Part shown: positions 8,603 to 18,263 of the stretch, in pieces
How positions within the stretch are numbered: the first letter of the stretch is position 1
Layout: the number at the start of each line of letters is the position of its first letter
Assembly: GCF_002913225.1 (NCBI RefSeq)
Contig: NZ_PPAW01000020.1
Span: 1-64,000, forward strand
DNA: 64,000 nt
Reading direction: 5' to 3'
From: Campylobacter concisus
Lineage (GTDB): Bacteria; Campylobacterota; Campylobacteria; Campylobacterales; Campylobacteraceae
Program-made: the position numbers and the translations under genes
The notes under the pieces: model-generated
Databases searched by the model: none
What the model was told of the DNA's origin: nothing
The model's input: the letters and a program-made list of their open reading frames with translations, nothing else

Positions 8603-11600
8603 ATGAGTGAAAATTCTGGCTTTACACACCTACATTTACACACCGAATACTCCCTACTAGACGGAGCTAACAAGATAGAAGAGCTAGCTCATACGCTCCA
8701 TGACAGAGGCGACACGGCAGCAGCGATCACGGATCACGGCAACATGTTTGGCGCGATTGATTTTTACAAAAAGATGAAAAAAAATGGGATAAAACCGCTA
8801 ATTGGCATCGAGGCTTACGTGCACAACGGCGAGCAGCTCGATGATAAGAGCACCAAGCAGCGCTTTCACCTCATACTAATCGCCAAAAACGAGACTGGCT
8901 ATAAAAATTTGATGTATCTTAGCTCCATGAGCTATATCGAGGGCTTTTACTACTATCCTCGTATCAATAAAAAAATCTTAAAAGAGCACAGCGAGGGGCT
9001 AGTTTGCAGCTCTGCTTGCTTGCAGGGTGAGGTGAGCTGGCATCTAAATTTAAGCGAGCGTAACGTTAAATTTGGTGCTAAAGGCTACGAGAGGGCAAAA
9101 GAGGTCGCGCTTGAGTATAAAGAAATTTTTGGCGATGACTTTTACCTTGAGATCATGCGCCACGGCATCGGCGATCAAAGGCGCATAGACGATGACATCT
9201 TGCGTATCGCAAAAGAGACTGGCATCAAGGTCATCGCCACAAACGACACCCACTACACTTTTAAAGAAAGAGCCGCTGCGCACGAGGTTTTCATGTGCAT
9301 TGCGATGAACAAAACATTAGACGATCCAAACCGACTTCGCCACAGCGTCCATGAGTTTTTTGTTAAAAGCAAAGAGCAGATGAATGAGCTATTTTTAGAC
9401 ATCCCTGAAGTGATAGAAAACACCCAAGAGATCGTGGATAAGTGCAATCTTGAGATCAAGCTTGGTAACCCAACTCCGCCAAATTTCAAATTTACTCTTG
9501 AGTGCGCCAAAGAGAGAAATTTAACCCTCCCAGAGCCAGAAAACAGATATAGTTTCAAAAATGACGCTGTATTTTTCGAGCACGAGTGCAGAAAAGGCCT
9601 TGAAGAGAGGCTGAAATTTGTCCCAAAAAATTTACACGAAGAGTATAGAAAGCGCCTTGAGATAGAGATCGGCATCATCAATAAGATGAATTTCCCAGGA
9701 TATATGATGATCGTTTGGGACTTCATCAACGAAGCCAAGCGTAGAGGCGTGCCAGTTGGCCCAGGACGTGGCTCTGCGGCTGGTAGCTTGGTCGCTTACT
9801 CGCTAAAGATAACTGACCTTGATCCTATCCCATACAACCTGCTTTTTGAGAGATTTCTAAACCCAGAGCGCGTTAGCATGCCAGATATCGACGTGGACTT
9901 TTGCCAAAGCAGGCGTGGCGAGATCATCGACTACGTCACGCAAAAATACGGTAAATTTAACGTTGCTGGCGTCATTACATTTGGTAAATTGCTCGCAAAA
10001 GGTGTCATCAGAGACGTCGCTAGAGTTTGCGACATGCCTTATGCGGAGGCTGATGCGATGGCAAAACTTATCCCTGATGAGCTAAATATCACACTAAAAG
10101 ATGCCTATGATAAAGAGCCAAAGATAGCTGAGCTAATAAGTCAAAACCCAAAGGCGGCTAAAATTTGGAAATTTGCCCTTGATCTTGAGGGGCTAAACAG
10201 AAACGCCGGTCAGCACGCAGCGGGTGTCGTCATCTCAAACGAAGAGCTTTGGAACAAAACCCCGCTATTTCGCCAACCAAACAGCCCAGAAGATCGCTTT
10301 GTCACTCAGTATAGCCTCAAATACCTTGAAGACGTTGATTTAATAAAATTTGACTTTCTTGGCCTTAAGACGCTAACGGTTATCGACAATGCGATAAAGC
10401 TCGTTAAACAGCGCACTGGCAAGGAGATCATCTGGGAGCAGGTCGATAAAAACGACTCTGGCGTTTATAAAATGATACAAAGTGGCCAAGCCATCGGTAT
10501 CTTTCAGATAGAGGGCGAGGGCATGAGAAAGCTAGGAACTAGCCTGCGCCCAGACTGCTTTGAGGACATCGTTGCGATGCTAGCACTCTACCGCCCAGGG
10601 CCTATGGAGAGTGGCATGCTTGATGACTTCGTCAAAAGAAAACATGGCGAAGCGGAAATAACATACGCATTTAAGGAGCTTGAGCCGATCCTTGCGCCAA
10701 CATACGGCGTCATCGTCTATCAAGAGCAAGTCATGCAGATCGTGCAGGCCATAGGCGGCTTTAGCTTAGGCGGTGCGGACCTTGTGCGCCGTGCGATGGG
10801 TAAAAAGATCAAAGAAGAGATGGACAGGCTAAAGGGCGAGTTTGTAAAAGGTGCTGAGGCAAAGGGGCTAAATGGACAAAAAGCGGACGATCTTTTCGAG
10901 CTGATCGTTAAATTTGCAGGATATGGCTTTAACAAGTCTCACTCTGCAGCATACGCTTATGTCACATTTCAGACTGCTTATCTGAAGGCTTACTATCCGG
11001 CTGAATTTATGGCGGCACTTCTAACAAGCGAGGAGAGCAACGTCGATAAGATCGTTCGCTACATCGATGAGATAAAACGCATAAACATCGATACCTTGCC
11101 ACCATCTATCAACAAATCAACCAAAGAATTTAGTGTCGTTAAAAATGAGGGTCACGATGGCATTATATTTGGACTTGGGGCGATTAAGGGCGTTGGTGGA
11201 GCGGCAATTGAGAACATCATCGCTGAGCGTGACGCAAAAGGCGAGTTTAAGAGCATGGATGACTTTGTCTCAAGGATCGATCCATTTAAGGTCAATAAAA
11301 AGGTCTTTGAAAGCCTTATAAAAGCTGGTTGCTTCGATGAGTTTGGCTTTAGCCGCAAGATGCTTTTACAAAATGTAGAAAATATCGTAGAAGCTTGCAA
11401 AAATGCAGCCCAGATACGTAAAAACGCGGCTGAGAGCCTATTTGGCGAAGATGATAGCATGAATGATGTGAAGATAAATTTCGTCACTATAGATGATGAA
11501 TTTGACATCAAGCAGATATTGAAATTTGAGCAAGAGAGCGTTGGCATCTACCTCTCAGGCCACCCGCTTGATGACTATAAGGACGAGATAAATAAGATCA

Positions 11601-12214
11601 AATACACGCTAAGCTCGGAGTTTGAAACCTTGCCGCAAAGTGCTGAAATTTTGGTAGTTGGCAAGATCGAGGACTTTAGCACAAGGATCACAAAAAGCGG
11701 TAAAAAAATGGGCACTATAAATGTGCTTGATTTTCACGGCAACATCGAGATCGCCGTCTTTGAAAGGGAGCTTGGCAACATCGAAGATATCGTAAAAGAC
11801 GAGGCAAAGCGCGATTTGCCTTATGCTTTTAGGATAAATATCTCGCGCGACGATCAGTTTGTTAGGACAAATTTAAATGAGGTTTATAGCCTAGAAGACG
11901 CGCAAAATTTAGACTTTAAGACTAGAAAGCTAAAGCAAAACTCTAAATTTAGCAAAAATGAAGAGGCGAGCGCCCCTCAAAAAGTAAGAGAGTATGCCGA
12001 ACTAGAGGTGCTTTTGATGCTGAGCGAGCTTAGCAGGCAAAAGCTGGAGCAAATTTACTCGCTAGTTTTTAGCAAAAATGCTCCAAATAATCAAAAACGG
12101 CTAATTTTGAAGATAAAAAATGAAGCAACTGGCGAAATTTTCATCTATAAGACCGAGTTTATCGTAAGTGATGATGTAGGCGAAGAGATAGAAAAGCTAG
12201 CCGCTTCAGCGTAA
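8603..12214 (+). CDS. dnaE: DNA polymerase III alpha subunit
   Basis: This is the catalytic subunit of the replicative DNA polymerase. The 1203-residue protein follows DnaE order. It starts with the PHP domain (THLHLHTEYSLLDGANKI, then ITDHGNM), followed by the polymerase core with GPGRGSAAGSLVAYSL and the catalytic PDIDVDFC. Next come the fingers with NRNAGQHAAGVV and the tandem HhH region. The C-terminal OB domain is at about residues 1010-1100 (ILVVGKIEDFSTRITKSGKKMG). Length is as usual for the family, and no intein or frameshift is visible. It has its own promoter-like sequence and no operon partner upstream. Confidence 0.98.
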   Translation: MSENSGFTHLHLHTEYSLLDGANKIEELAHTLHDRGDTAAAITDHGNMFGAIDFYKKMKKNGIKPLIGIEAYVHNGEQLDDKSTKQRFHLILIAKNETGYKNLMYLSSMSYIEGFYYYPRINKKILKEHSEGLVCSSACLQGEVSWHLNLSERNVKFGAKGYERAKEVALEYKEIFGDDFYLEIMRHGIGDQRRIDDDILRIAKETGIKVIATNDTHYTFKERAAAHEVFMCIAMNKTLDDPNRLRHSVHEFFVKSKEQMNELFLDIPEVIENTQEIVDKCNLEIKLGNPTPPNFKFTLECAKERNLTLPEPENRYSFKNDAVFFEHECRKGLEERLKFVPKNLHEEYRKRLEIEIGIINKMNFPGYMMIVWDFINEAKRRGVPVGPGRGSAAGSLVAYSLKITDLDPIPYNLLFERFLNPERVSMPDIDVDFCQSRRGEIIDYVTQKYGKFNVAGVITFGKLLAKGVIRDVARVCDMPYAEADAMAKLIPDELNITLKDAYDKEPKIAELISQNPKAAKIWKFALDLEGLNRNAGQHAAGVVISNEELWNKTPLFRQPNSPEDRFVTQYSLKYLEDVDLIKFDFLGLKTLTVIDNAIKLVKQRTGKEIIWEQVDKNDSGVYKMIQSGQAIGIFQIEGEGMRKLGTSLRPDCFEDIVAMLALYRPGPMESGMLDDFVKRKHGEAEITYAFKELEPILAPTYGVIVYQEQVMQIVQAIGGFSLGGADLVRRAMGKKIKEEMDRLKGEFVKGAEAKGLNGQKADDLFELIVKFAGYGFNKSHSAAYAYVTFQTAYLKAYYPAEFMAALLTSEESNVDKIVRYIDEIKRINIDTLPPSINKSTKEFSVVKNEGHDGIIFGLGAIKGVGGAAIENIIAERDAKGEFKSMDDFVSRIDPFKVNKKVFESLIKAGCFDEFGFSRKMLLQNVENIVEACKNAAQIRKNAAESLFGEDDSMNDVKINFVTIDDEFDIKQILKFEQESVGIYLSGHPLDDYKDEINKIKYTLSSEFETLPQSAEILVVGKIEDFSTRITKSGKKMGTINVLDFHGNIEIAVFERELGNIEDIVKDEAKRDLPYAFRINISRDDQFVRTNLNEVYSLEDAQNLDFKTRKLKQNSKFSKNEEASAPQKVREYAELEVLLMLSELSRQKLEQIYSLVFSKNAPNNQKRLILKIKNEATGEIFIYKTEFIVSDDVGEEIEKLAASA

Positions 12215-12229
12215 ATTTAAGGACGAGAA

Positions 12230-12937
12230 ATGTTTGATATTTTTAGAAAAAAGGACCATTTTTTAGATGAGCTTGGTGTGGATAAGTCTAGCTGGAGTGA
12301 GCTTTTTAGCGCTTGCCTTGGCAGAGCGATGCTGCTTCAAAAACGGCTTTTTAAGCAAGTGGTTGAGGCTAGCAAGTGGCAGGCTGACTTTGAAAGTGGC
12401 AAAATTTGCTTTGACAAGCAGGAGTTTTATATGCAGTTTATCGGCTCTGAGAGCTTTTCGTCAAACACTTGGCTTTGGGGATATAAAAATATAAATGGCT
12501 TTAATGAGCGCTTGCTTGGACTTGCAAATAGGGCGCGTGAGTTTGGCGAGAAATTTGGGCTTGAAGCGTTTAAAACGGCGCAGTTTGAGCTGGACGAAAA
12601 TGTAAATGGTCATACGCTCAGCATGGTCGCTTGCGTGGCGCTTGGCGAGGAGCTAAGCTATTATAGGATTGATTACGACGGAGGTGCTGCGTACGTGGCA
12701 TTTAGGGCGGAGACTATCTTTAAAGAGCCAGTTTTAGCAAACGAAGTAGTAAGCGTAGTAAATGAGTGTATAAGTGCCTATGAGCTTGATCACAGGCTTT
12801 TTATAAAAGGGCTTTTGCTGGGTTGCGAGATAAAATTTAGTGAAAACAAAGATGAGATAGTAGCTAAATTTAAAGATAATGTAATTTTTTCATTTGATGA
12901 ATTAAACAGGCTAACAAGCGTCTCTGCGAAGCTTTAA
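12230..12937 (+). CDS. DUF6882-like protein of unknown function
   Basis: A 235-residue soluble protein without signal peptide or membrane segment. The pattern TWLWGY (about 85), then FGEKFGLEAF, ELDENVNGHTLSMVAC and YYRIDYDGGAAYVAF is what I associate with DUF6882 proteins. The assignment is from memory of the family pattern. No catalytic residues can be named. It lies 15 nt after dnaE in the same direction and may be co-transcribed. The next gene is convergent. Confidence 0.75.
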   Translation: MFDIFRKKDHFLDELGVDKSSWSELFSACLGRAMLLQKRLFKQVVEASKWQADFESGKICFDKQEFYMQFIGSESFSSNTWLWGYKNINGFNERLLGLANRAREFGEKFGLEAFKTAQFELDENVNGHTLSMVACVALGEELSYYRIDYDGGAAYVAFRAETIFKEPVLANEVVSVVNECISAYELDHRLFIKGLLLGCEIKFSENKDEIVAKFKDNVIFSFDELNRLTSVSAKL

Positions 12938-12972
12938 GCTTATATTTTGGCTGGGTTATTCGTGCGCTTAGC

Positions 12973-13926
12973 TTAATAATCTAGCTCTTTTCTTAGTAAA
13001 TTTATCTCATCTATTACCATTTGTGGCTTTAGCTCTTTCATACAAGCATGCGTTTTTAGCGGGCAAACTCGCTTCATACAGGGCATGCAAGCTAAATTTA
13101 GATGCATTATCTTTGTAAATTTATTGCCCCAGGGCGAGGTCTCGCTAAATTTTGTCGGTCCAAAAAGAGCGATTGTTGGCACATGAAAGGCGGCAGCTAC
13201 GTGCATAGGACCGCTATCGTTTGTGACGAAAATGCCATTTTTACTAAGTCCAGCTATGCGCTCACAAAGCTCTTTGACACTGGTTTTGCCAGCTAAATTT
13301 TGGCAAGCTACGCCATTTTCTTTTAAAATTTGCTCTATTTTTTCACAAATTTCTTGCTCGCCTTTGCCACCAAAGATAACGATCTCAAACTCATCTTTAA
13401 AATTTAAAGCCACCTGCGCAAAATACTCTGGATACCATCTTTTCGCACTTCCATAGCTTGCACCTGGATTTAGTGCTAATGTTTTTTTGGTTGAAATTTG
13501 AGGTGTAAAATGTAGCTTTAGCTGAGTAGAAATTTCGCTTAGGCCTAGGGCATTTTTTACAAAATTTGCATATTTTAGCACCTGATGAAGGACAGTTTTA
13601 CTCTTTTTAAATATGGCTTTTTTCTTAGCATTTATAAAAAATAGCAAAAATTTACTAGCAAACGAGCTTCTAAAGCTAAGCGCTAGATCAAATTTGCCAA
13701 GACTTTTTGCACTTTTTGCAAGAGATAAAAGTCTAAATTTAGCCTTTTTGCTCTCATCAACGACTACTTTTTCGCAGTTTGGATGGCTTTTGTAAAGCTC
13801 GCAAGCTACAAATGAGCCAAAAAAAACAATTTGTAAATTCTTCTCATTTTGCACCAAATTTTCGATCGCAGCGCTTGCCATCACACTATCACCAAGCCAG
13901 GTTGGAAGCTCGATAAAAACTCTCAT
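12973..13926 (-). CDS. waaF: ADP-heptose:LOS heptosyltransferase II
   Basis: WaaF is a GT9 enzyme that adds the second L-glycero-D-manno-heptose to the LOS inner core on the cytoplasmic face of the inner membrane. The 317 residues open with FIELPTWLGDSVMASAAIENL, which is characteristic of WaaF. The C-terminal domain has LALNPGASYGSAKRWYPEYF and VTNDSGPMHVAAAFHVPTIALFG for ADP-heptose binding. Together with waaC at 24130-25104 it bounds the LOS locus, as in other Campylobacter. Its start overlaps the stop of the next gene upstream by 4 nt. Confidence 0.95.
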   Translation of the reverse strand: MRVFIELPTWLGDSVMASAAIENLVQNEKNLQIVFFGSFVACELYKSHPNCEKVVVDESKKAKFRLLSLAKSAKSLGKFDLALSFRSSFASKFLLFFINAKKKAIFKKSKTVLHQVLKYANFVKNALGLSEISTQLKLHFTPQISTKKTLALNPGASYGSAKRWYPEYFAQVALNFKDEFEIVIFGGKGEQEICEKIEQILKENGVACQNLAGKTSVKELCERIAGLSKNGIFVTNDSGPMHVAAAFHVPTIALFGPTKFSETSPWGNKFTKIMHLNLACMPCMKRVCPLKTHACMKELKPQMVIDEINLLRKELDY

Positions 13927-14954
13927 TTTAAGGCATCTTTTATAACATCAAGCGTAAGAGCGGCGTTTTTTTCGATGCTAAAATTTAAAGAAAGCTCGTA
14001 AGCCTTCTCTTGCAGGCTCGCTAAAAGCTTATGGTTTGTGAGAATTTCATCTATAAACTCCAGCGCGCTCTCATCATTTGGGCTTTGAAGCACAAATTTG
14101 TCTTCTAAAATCTCGCTAGCGCCATTTTGAGCTGTCGTAAAGACCACGTTTTTAAAGCTAAGTGCCTCTAGCACGACATTTGAAAATGGTTCATAGTGCG
14201 TTGGAAAGATAAAAATATCGCTCGCCTCGTAAAATTTAGCTGTGCTCTTTTGCTCGCCGACAAAGTAGGCGTTTAGTCCAAGTTTTTTAGCTAGGCGTTT
14301 GTAGCTTGAGATGTTTTTGTCTTTTCCCACAATGAGCGTATTTACGGGCGTTTTTAGCTTTGAAGCAAGGAGCAAAAACTCTTTTAGCCCCTTTCTTTTA
14401 AAGCCATTTCCCACAAAAAGCAGGGTCGCAAGCTCAAATTTAAGTCCGAATTCCTCACAAAGTGCGAGCTTTGCCTCGGCTTTTTGTACCCTTTGGGGTA
14501 AATTTACGCCGTTATAAATGGTCGTGATCTTTTCAGGCTCTATGCTGTAAGTTGCGATGATCTGCTCTTTGATGAAATTTGAGTTTGTGATGATCTTTTG
14601 GGAGTTTTTAAAGCACTTTTTCTCTAAGTATGGATAGACGAAATTTAGGGGGTTTAGCCACCAAAAGCTCTTTGTCGCCCTATAAACCTTATGCACGCCG
14701 TCTCCTGCCCTGTAGATATCGGCGCAGCTTACTCGCTCTAGGCTAAAGTAAAACTCGTCCTCTTTTTTTTGACGTTTTACTTGGCGGTTAAAATTTAGAG
14801 CTTTTTTCCAAGAAGAGACGCTGGTGTCTCCAAGATATGAGCGAATTTCTGTTTGAATACCAAGCTCATTTATGGCCTTAACAAGCCTTCTTAAGTATCT
14901 TTCAGCACCTCCAACTGCGCTTGGATTAGTTCTTAAAAATACTATTTTTTTCAT
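13923..14954 (-). CDS. Family 4 glycosyltransferase of the LOS core
   Basis: A 343-residue GT-B glycosyltransferase. The N-terminal domain has a donor/acceptor loop (VGGAERYLRRLVKAI). The mid-part FSLERVSCADIYRAGDGVHKVY resembles WaaG-type core glucosyltransferases. The C-terminal domain carries LLFVGNGFKRKGLKEFL and the E-x7-E region FPTHYEPFSNVVLEAL. It lies between the O-antigen-ligase-like gene and waaF, overlapping the former by 29 nt and the latter by 4 nt. Sugar and linkage cannot be read from sequence. Confidence 0.85.
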   Translation of the reverse strand: MKKIVFLRTNPSAVGGAERYLRRLVKAINELGIQTEIRSYLGDTSVSSWKKALNFNRQVKRQKKEDEFYFSLERVSCADIYRAGDGVHKVYRATKSFWWLNPLNFVYPYLEKKCFKNSQKIITNSNFIKEQIIATYSIEPEKITTIYNGVNLPQRVQKAEAKLALCEEFGLKFELATLLFVGNGFKRKGLKEFLLLASKLKTPVNTLIVGKDKNISSYKRLAKKLGLNAYFVGEQKSTAKFYEASDIFIFPTHYEPFSNVVLEALSFKNVVFTTAQNGASEILEDKFVLQSPNDESALEFIDEILTNHKLLASLQEKAYELSLNFSIEKNAALTLDVIKDALK

Positions 14955-16095
14955 CTATAACTCCTAAAGCCAGTGCCCAAAATAAGAGCATCAAAAGTGC
15001 GTTTTCATGGTGAAATGTCGTATTTACAAGTGAAATTACATTTTGAAAAAAAAGCATCAAAAGCGCTAGAAAAACTATACGGCTTTGTCTGAAATTTTTA
15101 ATAAATTTAATAAAAAGTGATAGTTGAAATACTAAATACGCAAGCAGGGCGATGATGCCTTTTTCGGTTAAGAATGTTAAGAAGGTATTATGTGAATGAG
15201 ATACATGTGCTTTTGCACTTTGTGGAAAAAAGTGTGTCAAATCTATACTCTTAAAATTTCCACTACCTATGCCAAAAAAGATATTGTCTTGCCATGTTTT
15301 AAATGCACTTTCAAATATGAGAAATCTAAATTCACCACCTTGCACCCCTTTTGACATTTGATCGTATATTCTTTCATCTGCAGTAAAGGCTATGGTTATA
15401 TATAAGTATGTAAAAAACACTACGCAAAATAAAATGGATAGTGTTAGTGAGAGCTTAAAGCTAACCTCTTTTTTATATATCAAATATGAGAAAATTAAAA
15501 CACTAACCAATGGAATCATATAAGCAGTCGATCTTGAACCAGCGATAGCAAGAGCTAAAATACAAATTATAGATATGGAAATATTTATTGATCTATTTTT
15601 ATTTTTATTTGATATAAATAATAGTGCTGTTAGAAAAATTAAAAATATGTAAATAGCACTATGATTTACATGTCCAATTGATTTTAATATTAAAAAAGCC
15701 TCTGGATCTTGATCACTAAATTTTTCTATGCAAGCTGGTATAAAAGCGACAATAAAACCAGCAAATAGTGCATAAAACATAAATTTAAAATTTATTTTTT
15801 CTGTTCCAACAGTTCTAGCTACAAAGAAAAACAACATACATCTTAATGGATCAAGCACTCTTGAAGGCGAAACCCCATTTACAAGGCAGCTTATAAAAGT
15901 GGCCAAAACAAAGATAAAGAGGGAAACATTTATAACATCAAATTTAAATTGCCTTTTTTCTTTAACACAAATATAAATTCCAACTAAGACAAAAAGCGTT
16001 AAAGAAATTTGTTTTAATCCTTCGGTAACTGGTAGTGTAAATAACATCACAAGCAAAAAAAAGTTATAGAGTTTTGACGCAATCTCATTTTTCAT
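14926..16095 (-). CDS. O-antigen ligase / polymerase family membrane protein (WaaL-like)
   Basis: A 389-residue polytopic protein with about ten to eleven hydrophobic segments. The Wzy_C/O-antigen-ligase signature lies near residues 290-320, with the periplasmic histidine motif AHVSHSHNTFLTFLTEKG. Such proteins transfer undecaprenyl-linked glycan to lipid A core or polymerise repeat units. Location in the LOS locus favours a ligase role, but ligase and polymerase cannot be separated by sequence. The gene is clearly more AT-rich than waaF or waaC, which may indicate transfer. Confidence 0.8.
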   Translation of the reverse strand: MKNEIASKLYNFFLLVMLFTLPVTEGLKQISLTLFVLVGIYICVKEKRQFKFDVINVSLFIFVLATFISCLVNGVSPSRVLDPLRCMLFFFVARTVGTEKINFKFMFYALFAGFIVAFIPACIEKFSDQDPEAFLILKSIGHVNHSAIYIFLIFLTALLFISNKNKNRSINISISIICILALAIAGSRSTAYMIPLVSVLIFSYLIYKKEVSFKLSLTLSILFCVVFFTYLYITIAFTADERIYDQMSKGVQGGEFRFLIFESAFKTWQDNIFFGIGSGNFKSIDLTHFFPQSAKAHVSHSHNTFLTFLTEKGIIALLAYLVFQLSLFIKFIKNFRQSRIVFLALLMLFFQNVISLVNTTFHHENALLMLLFWALALGVIDEKNSIFKN

Positions 16096-16181
16096 GCATA
16101 TCCTTTAAATTTAAGTTTGCATTTTATCATTGATGAACTAAAAATAATATACAATTAAACAAAAAGTTAAAAGGAAGTATT
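16096..16181. promoter_or_regulatory. Divergent promoter region in the LOS locus
   Basis: An 86-nt spacer separates two diverging operons. On the minus strand GATAAAATGC (about 16120-16129) could be the -10 for the WaaL-like gene. On the plus strand TATACAAT (about 16149-16156) could serve the GT2 gene. Ribosome binding sites are AAAGGA on the minus side and AAAAGGAAG on the plus side. Assigned by eye. Confidence 0.4.
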
Positions 16182-17210
16182 GTGTCTGGCGTGAAAATAA
16201 GCTTTGTAGTGCCTGTTTTTAACAAAGAGGAGCATGTTAGAAATTGTTTAAATTCGCTAATATCTCAAGATTTTACTGACATTGAGATAATAGTTATAGA
16301 CGATGGAAGTAGTGATAATACACCACAAATTTTAAAAGAGTATGAAGATAAAATAATATTAAAAACAAAGATCAATGCAGGCGTAAGTGCTGCCAGAAAT
16401 GACGGTATATTGCTAGCTAAGGGAAAATACACTATTTGTATTGATGCTGATGATTACGTAGAAAAGGATTACGCTTCAAGCGTATATGATATTGCAGAGA
16501 GGTTTGAGGCAGATATAGTAATAACAGATGCATTTAAAATTTATGGTAATAAAAAAGCATATTTAAAAGACTTTGAGACAAAAGATGAATGCACTATAGA
16601 TAAAGATGAGTATTTAAGGAGATTGCTTGCTTCAAAACATAATAAAGTCTTGCATAATACATGGAATAAAGCTATTAAAACAGAAATTTTAAAAGAAAAT
16701 TTGTTTCCAGTTGGGATTACACAGGCTGAAGATTTTCATGCCTTAGTAAGAAATGTTATCGCTTCAAAGACTCTTGTAAAGCTAAATAGAGCGTTTTATA
16801 ACTACAATATCGGAGAAAATAACACTAGTGGCTTTGAAAAGCTAAAAGCTGTAATGGATCATAAATTTGTCTATGAGGACATAATCTCAATTTTAAGAAA
16901 TAAAAATTTAGCTCTTGAGATGGTGCCTGATCTAGAGTTTAGAAAAATCAAAAGTGCCTATATGCCAGCTATCTCATCAAGACCAAATTTGAAAAATAGC
17001 AGCTATGTAAAGGCGCTTGACCTTTTCTATGAGGATATTGATAGCATTATAAGTTCAGCTGGTTTTTCAAAGCTTAGACTAAAGCATAGAATTTTGCTCA
17101 AAATGCTAAAAAATGTAAAATCATACGAAAATGTATCAAAAATTTTAAAAATCTTTAATACAATAAATGGCTTTTTATCAAATAAAAAAATGAAAGAATT
17201 TAAAGAGTAA
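16182..17210 (+). CDS. Family 2 glycosyltransferase
   Basis: A 342-residue GT-A glycosyltransferase. The opening VKISFVVPVFNKEEHVRNCL, the UDP-binding VIDDGSSDNTPQIL and the DxD-type DADDYV (about residue 91) are all present. The GTG at 16182 is used as start because the conserved core begins three residues later and AAAAGGAAG lies just upstream. It is AT-rich like the neighbouring WaaL-like gene. It starts a plus-strand operon with a GT4 and a deacetylase inside the otherwise minus-strand LOS locus. The sugar is not predictable. Confidence 0.85.
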   Translation: MSGVKISFVVPVFNKEEHVRNCLNSLISQDFTDIEIIVIDDGSSDNTPQILKEYEDKIILKTKINAGVSAARNDGILLAKGKYTICIDADDYVEKDYASSVYDIAERFEADIVITDAFKIYGNKKAYLKDFETKDECTIDKDEYLRRLLASKHNKVLHNTWNKAIKTEILKENLFPVGITQAEDFHALVRNVIASKTLVKLNRAFYNYNIGENNTSGFEKLKAVMDHKFVYEDIISILRNKNLALEMVPDLEFRKIKSAYMPAISSRPNLKNSSYVKALDLFYEDIDSIISSAGFSKLRLKHRILLKMLKNVKSYENVSKILKIFNTINGFLSNKKMKEFKE

Positions 17211-17213
17211 AAA

Positions 17214-18263
17214 ATGATAAACATACTAGAGCTTGAAAGCTCTCTTGGATTTGGCGGGCAGGAGCACCGCACTCAGCGTGTGATAAATGGACTAGATAAG
17301 AGTAAATTTAAGGTTTTTTATGGATTAAACCCTGGCTCAAAAAGTCTTGAAAAGCAAATAGAGTGCGAATTTGTCGAGTTTAACCTTAAAAAATCTTTTA
17401 ATATCTTTGAAATTTTAAAAATTTGCAAATTTGTAAAACAAAATAATATAAAAATCATCTCAACTCACTCAGGCAAAGATGGCACCATAGGCGCTATCGT
17501 GGGTAAAATTTGTGGCGTTAGTGTGGTTCGCACTAGACATTTACAACTACCTATAAGCTCTCCCATACCTTACAACCTAAGCACAAAAGTGGTCGGCGTT
17601 TGCAACTCAGTCTGTGCTGATCTTATAAAAAGAGGTGTCAAAAAAGAGAAAGTGCTAAAAATCTATACCGGCATCGACACGAAAAAATATACGCCAGAAT
17701 TTAAGATAGACATGAAAAAAGAATTTGGCCTAAGTGACGACGTAGTAGGCGTTTGTATCGTGGCAGTGCTAAGAGCTGCTAAAAATCACAAGCTCTTAAT
17801 CGATGCGTTTAGCGAGCTAAATTTAGAAAAATCAGCCCTTTTTATCGTGGGTGATGGTCCTCAAAATAAAAATTTACACGAGTATATAAAAGATAAGAAA
17901 AATATCTTCATGCTTGGCAACAGAACCGACGTGAGCGACTTTTTAGGCTCGCTTGATATCTGTGTGTTACCCTCAGACATGGAGGCTATCGGCGGGGCGC
18001 TACTTGAGGCATCTTCGTGCAAGCTAGCTACCATCGGAAGTGATGTGGGTGGTCTTGGCGAGGCGGTAAGCGACGGAAAGAGTGGATTTTTATTTCAAAA
18101 TGGTGACAAAGAGGGGCTAAAAAAGGTGCTTGAAAGGCTTATTTTAGATGAAAATTTAAGAAAGCAGATGGGCGAGTTTGGCAGAGAGTATGTAAAAGAG
18201 ACATTTAGCATCGAAAAAATGATAGAAAACACACAAAAATTATATATGGAGCTTGTAAAATGA
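17214..18263 (+). CDS. Family 4 glycosyltransferase
   Basis: A 349-residue GT-B enzyme. The N-terminus reads NILELESSLGFGGQEHRTQ, the GG loop typical of GT4 enzymes that act on lipid-linked acceptors. The C-terminal domain has VCIVAVLRAAKNHKLLIDAF and VLPSDMEAIGGALLEASSC with the E-x7-E donor motif. It follows the GT2 gene by 3 nt and overlaps the deacetylase by 4 nt. It forms one half of a pair of convergent GT4-deacetylase cassettes; the other half is 20403-21482 with 19609-20406. Confidence 0.85.
   Translation: MINILELESSLGFGGQEHRTQRVINGLDKSKFKVFYGLNPGSKSLEKQIECEFVEFNLKKSFNIFEILKICKFVKQNNIKIISTHSGKDGTIGAIVGKICGVSVVRTRHLQLPISSPIPYNLSTKVVGVCNSVCADLIKRGVKKEKVLKIYTGIDTKKYTPEFKIDMKKEFGLSDDVVGVCIVAVLRAAKNHKLLIDAFSELNLEKSALFIVGDGPQNKNLHEYIKDKKNIFMLGNRTDVSDFLGSLDICVLPSDMEAIGGALLEASSCKLATIGSDVGGLGEAVSDGKSGFLFQNGDKEGLKKVLERLILDENLRKQMGEFGREYVKETFSIEKMIENTQKLYMELVK

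Noticed and set aside
9253-11547. Several minus-strand frames of 70-160 codons inside dnaE, and similar ones in napA, waaF, pgl genes and ftsH
   Set aside because: They mirror strongly conserved plus-strand (or opposite-strand) proteins, have Ser/Leu/Phe-rich shadow composition and match no family.
12938-12972. Terminator between the DUF6882-like gene and waaF
   Set aside because: Only short AAGCT/AGCTT inverted repeats with a long loop are present; not strong enough to list.
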